From NCBI GenBank assembly GCA_951640165.1, contig OX621260.1, positions 19,672,001 through 19,736,000 of the forward strand: a stretch of DNA of 64,000 bases. The letters are read 5' to 3'. The translations under genes were made by a program, and so were the position numbers. Below the pieces are notes generated by a model. It was not told the DNA's origin. It ran no database searches and worked only from the letters and a program-made list of their open reading frames with translations. Origin of the DNA: Pseudoips prasinana (taxonomy: Eukaryota > Arthropoda > Insecta > Lepidoptera > Nolidae). How positions within the stretch are numbered: position 1 is the stretch's first letter; each line of letters starts with the position of its first letter. Positions 10,234-20,279 of this stretch are shown in pieces.

Positions 10234-10699
10234 TTTTGTATCCTAAACTGTCAAAACTAATGCATGTATCTTTAAGAGAGAAATAAACGATTTTTTTATT
10301 ATTATTATTATCTGCGGTTGAACAGGTTGTCAAAAATCATTTTATTATACAAAACATAAACAAAATAAATATTTAATATTGGTATTGGAATATTGTATGC
10401 ACACGTAATAAATCTAAAATTTATTTTTAGCCATTTTTTTCCCGACCGTACGCGTGGGTTGATTGAAACCTACTTAGTAAATTGTAGGTTAATCCAGTGC
10501 TTTAAAAGTGTATCGTTTGATTTGAATGTAGAATATCTATAGAATTATGTTTCTTGCAATAAACATTATCATTTAATAACTATAGTTACAAGAGTATTTC
10601 AAGATTGTTTAGGATTTATGGACAATAATATGTTACAAATGTTTTTTATTAAATGTTCAAAGGTAGAGACTTTGTAACTGTCAGGTCAGGTTGAGTTAT
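10234..10699. other. No gene seen; possible LINE tail at 10278-10312
   Basis: AT-rich. GAGAAATAAACGATTTTTTT followed by ATT repeats near 10278 looks like a retrotransposon 3' end, but nothing upstream supports a coding part. Confidence 0.35.
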
Positions 10700-10860
10700 G
10701 ACGGGCCTGTGGCGTGGTAAATGCTTGCATTGCACGCCGCAGGTCGTGGGTTCGATTCCCAGCTAGGACAGATATTTTTGTGTGAACATGTCTGTCTGGG
10801 GGTAATTATCGATATAAGTAAGTGTGTATTTACAAAAGAAAATTAGTATCTATATAAAGA
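10700..10860 (+). mobile_element. SINE-A, head and body
   Basis: GACGGGCCTGTGGCGTGGTA head, TCGTGGGTTCGATTCCC B box, then GTGTGAACATGTCTGTCTGG and AAGTGTGTATTTACAAAAG. The tail is missing. Confidence 0.7.
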
Positions 10861-10967
10861 CTTCATATAAAGATATGAGACAACAAATCCTACTTTAGCT
10901 GATCAGATTCTCTGATAGATGTAGTTATGAATATAATTCACGTAATGTATAATCTACGCTTGGGATT

Positions 10968-11110
10968 AACGGCCTCGCCTTTATTGTTTATTGACCCTGC
11001 TTGGTAAGCCAGCGGTCGTAGGTTCAATCCCTACCTAGAATAATTTTTTGTGCGATATTAACTGTGATTGGTTCTTTATCTGGTTGTTATTCATCAAAAA
11101 TATTATTAAA
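10968..11110 (+). mobile_element. SINE-A2 (variant head), decayed
   Basis: Head GACCCTGCTTGGTAAGCCAG with B box AGGTTCAATCCCTAC and a body resembling the copy at 19512. Weakly conserved. Confidence 0.45.
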
Positions 11111-11399
11111 CGGCTAATTATCTTTTTGGATATAAATAAGTATTTTAAATTCTTGGATAAAGTGTGGATACTCCGTTCTGTTCTTGAGATTTCGTCAGTA
11201 TAGCAATTCTATTATTTCACTACAATTGACATCAAATGTTAATATAGCGTATTCCTTATCTAAAAAAATTAAATAAGTAAAATCTATTTTTTCGAATTCA
11301 TTTATTTACGGTTGGGCTTTCTTTGTGGCCAGTCTTAATACTGAGAAATAAAAAAAAATAGTTAGTCCGTAACCTTATGTGACTTTGATTTATTTTTAA

Positions 11400-11565
11400 C
11401 TAGTTGTGCTCCGCGGTTTTACCCGCATTAAACTATTTCAATTATAGCCTTCGTGTTAATCCAGGGAACTCCATACAAAATTTTATTAAAATCACTCCAG
11501 CCGTTTAGATGTGAAGAAGTACCAAACATACACTCACAAACTTTCGCCTTTATAATATTAGTGTT
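11400..11565 (-). mobile_element. Helitron-like element Hel-2
   Basis: Begins (plus strand) CTAGTTGTGCTCCGCGGTTT and ends CTTTATAATATTAGTG. CTAG terminus intact, hairpin CCGCGG/CCGC partly kept. Confidence 0.7.
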
Positions 11566-11867
11566 ATGTTATTTTGATTTAAGGTCTATTAAAGCTCTTG
11601 ACTACCTGTAACTATAATAATACCTAGTTCTCATAACTATCGACGGTATAATGTGTTCTATGAAGCACGGATAATAGTTTGTTAGCGAACCTGACCCCGA
11701 ACTAGATCTCGTGATCTCTCAGGCACAAAATTCAACCGGATGGCTAACACAGCTCGGCCATTAACTTTGTCTAATCAATATCGTAACATGGTGTAAGAGT
11801 TTCACTCGCTAACTTAAGTTTCCTATTCACATAATTAAATAGGATACACTAAGTATGATATATTTTG
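11566..11867. other. No gene seen
   Basis: AT-rich sequence without a recognised repeat or frame. Confidence 0.4.
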
Positions 11868-11960
11868 ACTGGTCCAACAGGTCTAGCTAGTGGATAGTGA
11901 CCTGCCTCTCTGTAGATCCGTTCTGCTGATCTACCCAGAACAAATTTAAATATTTGTGTT
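11868..11960 (+). mobile_element. Possible SINE-A2 head
   Basis: ACTGGTCCAACAGGTCTAGC and GTGGATAGTGACCTGCC resemble the SINE-A2 A-box region, and AAATATTTGTGTT resembles its body. The B box is degraded. Confidence 0.3.
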
Positions 11961-12234
11961 TATCTATAATAAAATGAACAAAGTGTCTTCTCCTTAACCA
12001 ATATGACAAAGGAAAGTCGGTGGACTGATTCTTAGAATTAATTATGTTTATGTAGAAGTTTAGGTTAATATAAAATTACTTATTAGTCTCTAGACTAGAT
12101 TGTAATATATATAAAGTACTACACTTGGTACTTTATTAAATAATAAAAAAAAATCTATAATAAAATAAAAAATATCTATAATAGGTATATATGTAGTATT
12201 TTTAAGTAACGGAATCAAGCGATCATCATGATAT

Positions 12235-12362
12235 CAGCCAAAAGAAGTCCACGGCTGGACAAAGGCCTCCCCAAAGATCTCCACAATTGCCGGTCTTGCG
12301 CTATTCGCATTCGGCTCGGTTCTATGAGCTATGTGCCCCGCCCACTGCCACGTGGGCGTTAA
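12235..12362 (-). mobile_element. RTE-like LINE C-terminal fragment
   Basis: Minus-strand relative of the reverse transcriptase tail at 37751-38022 (GTCCACGGCTGGACAAAGG, ATCTCCACAATTGCCGGTCT), with the middle deleted. Confidence 0.6.
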
Positions 12363-12424
12363 TGAGGCGTTACTTTGCGGAAATCCATAACAATCAAAAT
12401 ACACAATCAATATGTAGGTTTATT

Positions 12425-12812
12425 CTGCTAATTGTCAGTTTAATCGGTGGTAGCATTAAAGCGCGACCGTCGTTATAAACACAAGGTCCGCCATAATGAT
12501 AACATCTCATTCGTACCTTAATATAGACAGAACCATTCAGACAATATGTAGTAAAAATATAGCTAAAATTTAGATAATTAAACCTACACATGATCCTTGA
12601 CAATAACTTAATTTTAGTTAGCTAAATATCGTTACTGTTGTAAAATAAATCTTATTGTAAATTATTTCCTACAATCCGTATACCTAAATATCTATATGTA
12701 CCTAGAAATAATTATAAATTAATTATATATTACTGCGAACATGTTCTGACTATTTACAAGCGGTTTTTAAAGTCTACGTGAATAAAAACCTTTTTTGTAT
12801 ATTATTATTTAT
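12425..12812 (+). mobile_element. M525 element, 3' portion
   Basis: Plus-strand copy of the family complete at 43203 and 63129: GGTGGTAGCATTAAAGCGCG, AACACAAGGTCCGCC, AGAACCATTCAGACAATATG and AAGTCTACGTGAATAAAAAC. The 5' third is missing. Confidence 0.65.
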
Positions 12813-12997
12813 TTAATCATGTCGGGAGGGATGCAATTTGCACCGCCCTACCGTCCGCGAGAATATGCACATGCAAGAAGGACAATCTAAAAAGATAAGA
12901 TTCTACATTCTCGAAAATGGTCCGTGGAGGAATGAAACGTGTTGGGTATCATACTGGCGCACGTAATTTGCTTTTAATGTTGTATTTCGTGCATATT

Positions 12998-13052
12998 TTG
13001 GGGGGCGAGAGGGCGATGCATTGTCCAGCAGTGGACTTCTTTCGGCGCGCTT
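12998..13052 (+). mobile_element. RTE-like LINE C-terminal fragment
   Basis: GCATTGTCCAGCAGTGGACT corresponds to the FVQQWT end of the RTE-like reverse transcriptase in plus orientation. Only about 55 bp remain. Confidence 0.45.
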
Positions 13053-13117
13053 TTATCCTACAGAGCAGATTGGTGTTTGTTTGAATTGATACCAATGAAC
13101 CTTTTTTTAAAAAGAAG

Positions 13118-13718
13118 AACATATTAACATTGCCCTGTCTATACATATTTGAGGCCGCAGTATTTATTAAAAATAATATTGAGTTGTTTGAATATCGTAC
13201 GCGTATACGGAATCAAAATAAATTGCACATGATTCCCAGTAAAACTCATTTCATGCACGAAAGTTTTTTTGCTCAGCTTCACGTATATTTAATCATATAC
13301 CGGAGGCTATTAGAACAATAACAGCAATGAAAGTATTTAAGAAAAGACTCCATGATTTGTTGGTAAACAAGGTATTCTGTAAAAGACTTTCTGTCTGATA
13401 AAACTCTGATGTAATAAATACCCAGCCATGATGCTTTAAGTATTCTAGCGATAGTCCAGACATTTTGTATACCTGAGATCGAATTTATGTAGAAATCTTA
13501 ATTATTATTAATTTTTATTATATAACTTGACAATTATTAAATTTGACATAAATTTCTTAATTAATTTATTGACATTGTGTTATGTAATTATTGTTTTAAT
13601 TTTGTGTTAATTATTGTATGCCCAAAGGGCGGGACATGGCTGATCTTAAAATTGTTCAACATCTGTATTTTGTACCTACCTATGATCCACAATAAAGTAT
13701 CTGAATCTGAATCTGATA
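13118..13718 (+). pseudogene. CR1/Jockey-like LINE: reverse transcriptase tail and 3' UTR
   Basis: The plus frame gives LFEYRTRIRNQNKL followed by FMHESFFAQ, and in a shifted frame an 'FNHIPEAIRTITAMKVFKK' type stretch. This layout (Y-x-TR near a basic stretch, then YNxLPxxIR and FK) is the usual C-terminal tail after the reverse transcriptase domain in CR1-like LINEs. Several frameshifts and stops break it. A long AT-rich 3' UTR follows, with GCCCAAAGGGCGGGACATGG, and ends in ACAATAAAGTATCTGAATCT repeats, a microsatellite tail as some LINEs have. It lies in the Duox intron or region beyond the last visible exon and is 5'-truncated. Confidence 0.6.
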
Positions 13719-14059
13719 CAAACACGATGCTAACGCCCGTGTGTGTCGCTTAAAAAACGTGGTGTGCATAGGCTCTTATTAGTTAAATATTAAATATACA
13801 AAGCATTTTAATTAATATCGATAGGTGTGCTACAATTAAAGTTTAGTATAAAAATACTACCCGTTTAATGTGGACTGGTTTTACAAATAATACAAATACA
13901 AATATTTATTGGAACCAAAAAGAGGTAATATACAATATTGTGTGTACGTTAGCAGCTACATTAGTTAGGAAAAACTGTGTCGTAGCTGATAGCGCCCACC
14001 TCCGACTGTTTTAGTTTTTTATATTTAAATTGGCAATATGAATCTGAAATACATATATA
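13719..14059. other. No gene seen
   Basis: AT-rich intronic sequence by position, downstream of a Duox donor. No recognised repeat. Confidence 0.4.
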
Positions 14060-14150
14060 TTTTAGAGGTCGGCAACGCACCCACGACTAATCCGGTGTTG
14101 CGAGTGTCCATGGGCGGCGGTGATAACTTATCATCAGGAGACCCATATGT
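14060..14150 (-). mobile_element. Repeat with 'CACCGCCGCCCAT' core
   Basis: GGTCGGCAACGCACCCACGA and GTGTCCATGGGCGGCGGTGA are the inverse of the block at 41985-42125. The repeat ends about 35 bp past the Duox splice donor at 14184. Confidence 0.5.
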
Positions 14151-14184
14151 TAAAAAAAAATGTGGAGAAAATATTTTTATTTAC

Positions 14185-14372
14185 CTGTTCTCTGGGACTG
14201 TTGGGGCTCTGGCCAGTAGACCTGTCGTAGGCTGCCCGTAAGAAGGGCATGTACTTAGCACCTTTGCACTCTGGGTCATACATGTGGTCACACTTGTCCA
14301 CCGGTATCCGATGATGCTCGATGGGGCATCCTGATTCTGAAGCCATGACTATCTCTCCCGTTACAATTTGAC
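14185..14372 (-). CDS. Duox: Dual oxidase exon, peroxidase-like domain (third exon seen)
   Basis: Encodes 62 full codons after two leading bases: QIVTGEIVMASESGCPIEHH, then RIPVDKCDHMYDPEC and RAAYDRSTGQSPNSPREQ. In insect DUOX proteins I recall the same order (MASESGCPIE, a KCD-xMYD-xEC cysteine pair, RAAYDRxTGQSPNxPREQ) in the extracellular peroxidase-homology domain. DUOX makes hydrogen peroxide at the cell surface for gut defence and for tyrosine cross-linking of cuticle. The acceptor is TTATTTTTTCAG at 14373 and the donor GTAAAT at 14184. The leading GT completes the Gly codon split by the previous exon, and the exon ends in phase 0. The frame is open and the key motifs intact. The next exon should begin INQ-like; none was found below 14185. 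Another heme peroxidase is possible but fits less well. Confidence 0.9.
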
Positions 14373-14382
14373 CTGAAAAAAT

Positions 14383-14518
14383 AATAGAATGGAATACTCT
14401 TTATTGTACACACAAGCAGGATAAATAAATTGGACAAAAGTAATACAATCTTGTACAATAGGTGATCTTATCGCATTAAGCAATTTCTTTCAGATAACCT
14501 TTGGGAGGATATGAGTTG
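14383..14518 (-). mobile_element. LINE 3'-tail family LT
   Basis: ATACTCTTTATTGTACACAC, GTGATCTTATCGCATTAAGC and CTTTCAGATAACCTTTGGGA: minus-strand LT copy in the 1-kb Duox intron, 10 bp from the splice acceptor region. Confidence 0.65.
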
Positions 14519-14530
14519 TAATTATTTAAA

Positions 14531-14813
14531 AAAACCAGCCAATTGCGATGCGGACTCGCTCACGAGGGGTTCCGTACCATAAACTATAAAAACGAGCATA
14601 AAATTCTCGTTTGTTGCATGGGAGCCCCCTTAAATATTTATTTATTCTTTTTTAGTATTTGTTGTTATAGCGGCAACAGAAATACATCATCTGTGAAATT
14701 TTCAACTGCCACGGTTCATGAGATACAGCCTGGTAACAGATGACAGACAAACAGCGAAGTCTTAGTAATAGGGTCCTGTTTTACCCTTTGGGTACGGAAC
14801 CCTAAAAGTAGGT
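14531..14813. mobile_element. 'GGGTTCCGTA' repeat, short copy
   Basis: Bounded by GCGGACTCGCTCACGAGG-GGTTCCGTACC and GGGTACGGAACCCTAAAA, so GGTTCCGTACC and GGTACGGAACC form an inverted pair. Longer copies at 18493-19018 and 55303-55873. Confidence 0.65.
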
Positions 14814-14875
14814 GTGTTAGATCCTCCTGTTACGCTAATTCAAAGATTAACGACCACATAGTTTCAGTAGAGACA

Positions 14876-14985
14876 TTACATTATAATGGGGACATATTTA
14901 TTTATTACTTTTTGCACAAGCTTGTACAGAGGCGGACTTAATGCCGAAGGCATTCTCTTCCAGTCGACCTTTGGGTGATGCAGAA
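14876..14985 (-). mobile_element. Possible LT tail
   Basis: CTTTTTGCACAAGCTTGTACAG and CATTCTCTTCCAGTCGACCTTTGGG resemble LT but the match is loose. Confidence 0.35.
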
Positions 14986-15044
14986 ATATTATGGTAGGTG
15001 CACTAAAATTGGAGAATATTGTATAGTTACATAATATAACATAA

Positions 15045-15198
15045 CCTAATAACATAAAATGTACTCTTTTCCAGAAATATGTTAGATTCAATATGCAATT
15101 TGAAAATGAAATTTTAAATTGATAGACGTTATAGTTTAATGTATAGAGAATTAAAAATAAAAATAAGCCTTTAAAAGAGTACATTTTATGTTATTAGG
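15045..15198. repeat. 26-bp perfect inverted repeat in a Duox intron
   Basis: 15045-15070 (from CCTAATAACATAAAATGTAC) and 15173-15198 are exact inverses with a 102-bp loop. It lies between two Duox exons. MITE remnant or intronic hairpin; no target duplication identified. Confidence 0.8.
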
Positions 15199-15391
15199 GT
15201 ATATATGACATTGTCAGATGCCTCCAATATTTTTATGATAAAAAATAACACAAATGTAATATGTCCCTTACATACACAAATCAACACAGTCAGTTTTATA
15301 CAAACCGTTTTCAGCCCAAATTTACAAAATTTTCTCGAACTATATTAACTTGGCAAAATAAATTAAAAATATTATTTATCATGGTACGCAC

Positions 15392-15553
15392 CGAAAAAAG
15401 CGAGTAACGCAGTTCTGTTAGCCATTGAAGGTAGGCCATCTTGTCCTCGCATGAAGAGCTTCGATAATGTCCTGGCCCCAGGTCTGTCAGCGCCTGCCAT
15501 CATGTACACACCATCAGCGTAAGCCGCAGGAGTCTTGCGCGAGAGCCGACTAC
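15392..15553 (-). CDS. Duox: Dual oxidase exon, peroxidase-like domain (second exon seen)
   Basis: Carries GT, 53 codons, then G: SRLSRKTPAAYADGVYMMAG, then RPGARTLSKLFMRGQDGLPS and NRTALLAFFG. This matches the DUOX segment I recall from Drosophila (RKAPPSYSDGVYAMAGANRP and FMRGKDGLGS followed by NRTALLAFFGQ). NRT is a potential N-glycosylation site in this extracellular part. The acceptor is TTGTTCTCAG ending at 15554 and the donor is GTGCGT, read downward from 15391. The first two bases join the G of the exon at 38925-38996, giving DWGSVG-SRL. The final G joins the GT of the exon at 14185-14372, giving AFFG-QIV. The intron upstream is 23,371 bp and full of repeats; the one downstream is 1,019 bp. 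No stop or shift is present. Confidence 0.92.
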
Positions 15554-16015
15554 CTGAGAACAAAAACAAAGTTGTAGATCTTATAGATAGAAGCTAGATT
15601 AAAATTTGAGATTATACAACATGTAACTTAATTAACGCACATCCTGAAAATAGTTTGTTCAGAATCATTTACTGAATCTATTTATATTATTTTTAATATA
15701 GGTAATTTTTTATTCCAAAATAATTAAAACTACATAAATTATTGTCATATTAACCCTGTGCAGTCAAAACAAATTGAAATGGACCGTAAGTCAAAGTAAT
15801 AAGACTTTTAAAATCGCAGTTTTATTTGTATTCATAGAAATTCTATCATTTAATACAAAATAAAGAAAAATAAACTTTATTCCAAGAAACTAATTTGGTA
15901 AATAATAATGCATATACATGTTAAATAAAAAATTCAGTGTATGTATTATGATTACAACATAATATTCTAATTGGGGTGTTTGTGGGTGTGCGTTAATTAC
16001 GTTACATGTTGTATA
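15554..16015. other. Start of the 23.4-kb Duox intron side, no gene
   Basis: AT-rich sequence next to the acceptor, with no recognised element. Confidence 0.5.
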
Positions 16016-16408
16016 TACGCCGTGGTCCTTTTGTGAGGCAGTCATGCTCTAGAAGAAGATAGTCGAGTGGGATCGGGAGCGAGCTGATTCCACTTGTAGA
16101 CGAAGGAGGCGTCCCTCTCCTCTCTTCTCTTGGGGCTGCGGTGGCAGTATGAGAAGTGTCCTATACTGCCGCCACGTGCAATTAGCTCCGGGAAGATAGC
16201 GGTCTATTTGTAGTGCTGTCGCTGTGCCGGACTGGCAGGAGTTGGCAATAATAGACCATCTGGGATATGGCGCAAAAGGGGGGGCACTAACAGTATACCC
16301 GCGTTCCCGGGGCTCCTTCCATCAGGCGCCAAGAGAAGTCCACCCCAGGTTAGGTTTAGTCGGTGCGAGTGCGATACACCCACTCTGGACTCGTAGAAAA
16401 AAAAAAGA
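16016..16408 (+). mobile_element. R1-like LINE 3' end
   Basis: Starts inside the degraded C-terminus of ORF2 (compare 43020-43110: GTCATGCT, GGGATCGGGAGCGAGC). The 3' UTR follows: GTATGAGAAGTGTCCTATAC, GCTGTGCCGGACTGGCAGG, CATCAGGCGCCAAGAGAAGT, then poly(A) at 16397-16407. It is a 5'-truncated insertion as made by target-primed reverse transcription. Other copies at 24664, 34987, 47125 and 48654. Confidence 0.75.
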
Positions 16409-16421
16409 TTATTATATTTTA

Positions 16422-16565
16422 CTAGCATTGCCTCACGTTTTTAATCGCCTTAAACTTTATAAATTATAGCCTATGTGTTATTCGGATAAATATTATAAGC
16501 TATATTACTATAAAGTTTCATCAAAATCCATTCGGTGGTTTTTCTGGCAGTGTTTCTCAGTACCT
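16422..16565 (-). mobile_element. Helitron-like 3' end, variant
   Basis: Begins CTAGCATTGCCTCACG on the plus strand and contains AAACTTTATAAATTATAGCC and GTTTCATCAAAATCCATTCG, shared with 32920-33085. Hairpin decayed. Confidence 0.5.
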
Positions 16566-16682
16566 ACCACGTTACGAACTGCACGGTAGTGTAAAAAAAT
16601 TACGATTCCACATAATTGTAAAATTTTTACGGAATAAATGATTTTCGACTTTGACTTTGATCCAATTTAAAAATATTATATT

Positions 16683-16945
16683 AAACCGTAGCCTAGTTGG
16701 TAATGCTCCTGCCTACGAAGCTGGTGGTTCTGGGTTCGAATCACGGTAAGTGCAAATATTTGTGTGATGAGCACGAATATTTGTTTCTGTGTCATGGATG
16801 TTTTCTATGTATCTTATATACATAGAAAACATCCATATTTATCTATCTATATATAAGTATGTATATCGTCGCCTGGTACCCATAGTACAAGCTTTGCTTA
16901 GTTTGGGGCTAGGATGATCTGTGTGACATTTTCCCCTAGATATAA
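16683..16945 (+). mobile_element. SINE-B carrying an internal palindrome
   Basis: Full SINE-B head and tail. A 19-bp segment ATGGATGTTTTCTATGTAT (16794-16812) is followed after 5 bp by its exact inverse (16818-16836), which other SINE-B copies lack. Confidence 0.8.
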
Positions 16946-17428
16946 GTTTGGATCAACATAGGATTAATTCTAGGACTTATTTATTATTGTTATTATTTTG
17001 GCCCTGACCTGTCGCATGATCTAATTTATTGATTGAATAATTCTAACACAATTGTAAAATATTGTTTATGAATAAATTAAATTAAATTAAATTGCAGTGG
17101 TTATAACTTATATAGGTATATAATAACCGATTGCGTTTGCAGCGTTTCTCAGTAAACAGACATGTAAGCTACTGATTGATTGACTCTGATTTATGGAATT
17201 GCTTAAATTCTATTTGATTAATTATGAATCCGTAGTGAACGGATAACAGACATACAAGTGCTATTCGGAATAATTTGATGTTTGCAAAGTGAACGGTGCC
17301 GTTCACTCTCGTAAAATTGCAGTTTAAAGCAATTGCGGAGAATGGATACAAAGTAGTGTTCGATTCGATACCAATCGATATCAGTTGATCAACTTGGATC
17401 AGCTGATAGTAAATAGATTTGATTTGAC
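16946..17428. other. No gene seen
   Basis: AT-rich; short AAATT repeat near 17076-17094. Minus frame 17169-17351 has no support. Confidence 0.4.
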
Positions 17429-17792
17429 TGCCTCATTGCTCTAGCGGTAGCGTGTTCAACCGCAGATAATGAGCTCCCGGGTTCAAAACCCGGGTTGGGC
17501 CAAAAAGAGATTTTGGTATTTTTCCGCAAAAATAAATTTCTCAGTATCAACCCGAAGTCTGGGAGTTGGCAGTATTACACCCCCTGCCTCGGAGAGCATG
17601 TAAAGCCGCCAGACCTGTACCTCACTTCCTACCGGTCGAGTCGCTAGTCGTCCCATCGGATCATGAGAGTGATGGAATAGAAAGGGTCCTTCTGTTTGCG
17701 CACACACTTGTGCACTATAATATGTCCTGCGCAATTGGCTAGTCTCCATTGAGACTGGCCGCAGTGGCCGAAATTCGGTCGGCAGGACATTA
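17429..17792 (+). mobile_element. SINE-D, full length
   Basis: TGCCTCATTGCTCTAGCGGT head, GGGTTCAAAACCCGGG B box, body with CTCGGAGAGCATGTAAAGC, end GGCAGGACATTA. Length about 364 bp as at 57217. Confidence 0.85.
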
Positions 17793-17794
17793 GA

Positions 17795-17978
17795 AGATAG
17801 ATAGATAGATAAAACTCTTTATTGTACACCTCAATAAACAATACAAACTGAGAAAATGTACCCAACCAAAAAGTATTCATATATACACAGTATACATATA
17901 ACCCATGGAAAGCGTTCAGCATGGTGACAATGACGCGAGTTCCATGATTTTTGTTCACCCAAAAAGTGCTCAACGCAA
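17795..17978 (-). mobile_element. LINE 3'-tail family LT
   Basis: GATAGATAGATAGATAAAAC then TCTTTATTGTACACCTC: the minus-strand 3' end with simple-repeat tail. The 144-aa minus frame here spans this and SINE-D and is not a gene. Confidence 0.6.
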
Positions 17979-17979
17979 C

Positions 17980-18062
17980 TAAAAAGTTATCAAGTGCGAC
18001 TCGGACTCGCGCACCGACGGTTCCGTACAACGTACTTACGTTGGTATAGAAGTTTGATTTTG
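17980..18062. mobile_element. 'GGGTTCCGTA' repeat, one end
   Basis: AAGTGCGACTCGGACTCGCG and GACGGTTCCGTACAACGTAC match the start of the 18493 copy. Cut at the RTE-like fragment. Confidence 0.6.
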
Positions 18063-18082
18063 TTTCAGTATTGCACAAGACA

Positions 18083-18315
18083 GTATAATAATGAAGGCAT
18101 AACTTGCCGCAGCGTAAGTATGTGGTCTATAGTGCTAAAGCCTTTTCGGAAACCGGCTGGTACGGAAGGCTGGAAATCGTCAAACCTGCGCGCGAGTTGA
18201 TTCGTAATGACCCTCAAAAACAACTTGTAAACATGTGTCAGCAGTGTGATGGGTCTATAATTCTTCAATAGGGTTTTGTCGCCGTTTTTGAAGGAGAGCA
18301 CCACCACACTTCTCT
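18083..18315 (-). pseudogene. RTE-like LINE reverse transcriptase fragment
   Basis: The minus frame reads VVLSFKNGDKTLLKNYRPIT, LLTHVYKLFLRVITNQLARR and AGFRKGFSTIDHILTLRQV. NYRPI(S/T)LL followed by Y/FK and Q-x-GFRxGxSTxDHI is the conserved start of non-LTR reverse transcriptase domains (fingers region, before the catalytic aspartates), and the wording fits the RTE clade. The catalytic motifs are absent, so the fragment is about 77 residues of a domain of some 250. It ends within sequence near the 'GGTTCCGTA' repeat and is unlikely to be expressed as a protein. Confidence 0.8.
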
Positions 18316-18492
18316 ACCAAGATTCTTGATGCACATCATTCCAAGTAGATACGAGTGCACGAAGCGCCGTCCTTGCGATAACATGTCATTATAAAAGCTA
18401 ATGATTTCGCCGCGTAAGTCCTAGTCAACTAAACTTAATTGATGTAAAGTCTGTCTGAATGTATTATGATCATTTGAATTTGATTCTAATAA

Positions 18493-19018
18493 AAAGAAAC
18501 TGGTCAAGTGCCAGTCGGTCTCACGCACCGAAGGTTCCGTACAACGTACATTGACATAGCAGTTTTTTACAGGTTTAAGCTTTTATGGACCTGAGTATTT
18601 AAATGAATTTCAATTTAATAGCTATACACGTTCATGAGGTAATTAGTAATAAACAATTTCAAAATTATTAAAAATATTTTAATTGTTACATCGTGTAACT
18701 AAAAATTTACAGTTATCGCATATTTTACTTTATTTCTGCTATAAGACGTTGCTTGCATTACACGGAAATTGCCCTGTAGGTTTTGATTCCCTTGCGGGTG
18801 TCGAAAATTTGTGGCATAAACGGGTGTATCTTTGGATTGCGATGGCTTAGAAGTTTGATTTTTTCACAGCTCAGGGGGCAGTAGATCTGAGTATTTGATA
18901 TAATTCCAGCTTGATACCTCCACGCGTTCCTGAGAAAAAGGGTCTTGATAGACAGATGGACGGACAATAAAGTGGTCCTATGAGGGTTGATTTTTCCTTT
19001 CGTGGTACAGAACCCTAA
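18493..19018. mobile_element. 'GGGTTCCGTA' repeat, long copy
   Basis: Starts GGTCAAGTGCCAGTCGGTC with GAAGGTTCCGTAC and ends GTGGTACAGAACCCTAATA. The ends form an imperfect inverted pair. Same family as 14531 and 55303. Confidence 0.65.
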
Positions 19019-19081
19019 TAAAGGATAGTAATAATATGTAGTTAGTATTTATGTTAGATAGTAATAATGTGTAGTGTGTAT

Positions 19082-19292
19082 GACTGCACGTGTGGTGCAG
19101 CGGCTTAAAGAATCGCCTCGCCGCTTCGTGTCGCGGGTTCGAGTCCCGCGCTGGACAACTATTAGTGTGACCCATAAATAGTTGTTCTGAATCTGGATGT
19201 AATTTGTGTCCGTCTTTTATATGTTTGTAAAGTACCCCGCGACACAAGGCTTAAATTACCTAATGCGGGCGATGTCTTAAAAAAACTATTAT
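19082..19292 (+). mobile_element. SINE-C, full length
   Basis: CTGCACGTGTGGTGCAGCGG head, GCGGGTTCGAGTCCCGCG B box and stem, TGAATCTGGATGTAATTTG body, GTACCCCGCGACACAAGG tail, ending TTAAAAAAAC. Confidence 0.85.
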
Positions 19293-19511
19293 GTGTATTG
19301 CAAGTGTCTGCCTTCTACGGTAGTTCAGTTTTGGGTGAGTAAATAATTAAGTAGTCTTTAAATATTTCCAGATATATTTGTTACAAGGTTTATGTGTTTT
19401 GCAACATATTGTGAATGGAGTCAACCGATATTTGCAGTCGGAGGCCATTTTTAGTTAAATTCATTGTTATTTTGACCTCTGACTCCAAATTTTATCGGGC
19501 ACTGTACAATA

Positions 19512-19748
19512 ATCTGACTGGCGTGTTGGACTAGTGTTTAGAGATCCTGACTGCTAAGCTAGAAGTCGTGGGTTCGATTCCCATCCGGGACAAATTTTTT
19601 ATGTGATGAGTACGATTGTTTGTTCAGTGTCTGGGTGTAATTTATTTATAATATGTATGTATTTAAAAATTTATTAGTATGTGTTTTAGTTATCTGGTTT
19701 TGCCTAATTTGAGATCAGATGTCAGTGTGTTAGTTGTAGGTATCAAGG
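19512..19748 (+). mobile_element. SINE-A2
   Basis: Head GGACTAGTGTTTAGAGATCC and CTGCTAAGCTAGAAGTCGTG, B box GGGTTCGATTCCC, body GTGTCTGGGTGTAATTTA, tail TTGAGATCAGATGTCAGTGTG. Confidence 0.7.
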
Positions 19749-20279
19749 TCTTTGTTTTCTTTATTAGTGTGTTTTAATTTTAAACCTAAACTGTTTCGGA
19801 TGAAACAATTTTATTTCTCACGAAGACATTACAAATTTGACTTACTTAATATCATTGTTAACATTCATAATTTGAATATAAAACACTACACGGAAATACT
19901 ATACTACAAGTAAATTTAAAATTTGTATGAACAATTTTTAAAATTACAGCTATTAAAATCATTGTTTAACATTATAATTACAATATGTAAGCGCGTAACT
20001 ATTCTCAAAACTATACCAAAAAAAAAATATTGATGTACACTCCATTGAGTAATAATTTGTCAAAGATAGACTGATCTTCATGTCAATACTAACATAGTTC
20101 ATAAGTCTAAATTATTTACTAAAACTAGCTTGTCAATTATTACTATTATTATGTTATTTATTATGAAATTGTATTTATTGTGAAATTATTATTATTATTC
20201 AATTGTGATCTCCATATGGACTAATTTGTCTGAAATAAAAGATTTTTATATTATTTTATTTTATTTATAGAAGAGATAG
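19749..20279. other. No gene; LINE-like tail near 20205-20260
   Basis: AT-rich. GACTAATTTGTCTGAAATAA followed by an A/T-rich tail resembles the 3' end at 2890-2926. Confidence 0.4.

Noticed and set aside
1..14184. The next Duox exon (expected to begin INQ and contain WIDGS)
   Set aside because: I looked on the minus strand for sequence able to encode WIDG and found none, so it probably lies below position 1.
17644..18078. 144-aa minus-strand frame with hydrophobic segments
   Set aside because: It runs across SINE-D, an LT tail and a 'GGTTCCGTA' repeat, so its parts have unrelated origins.
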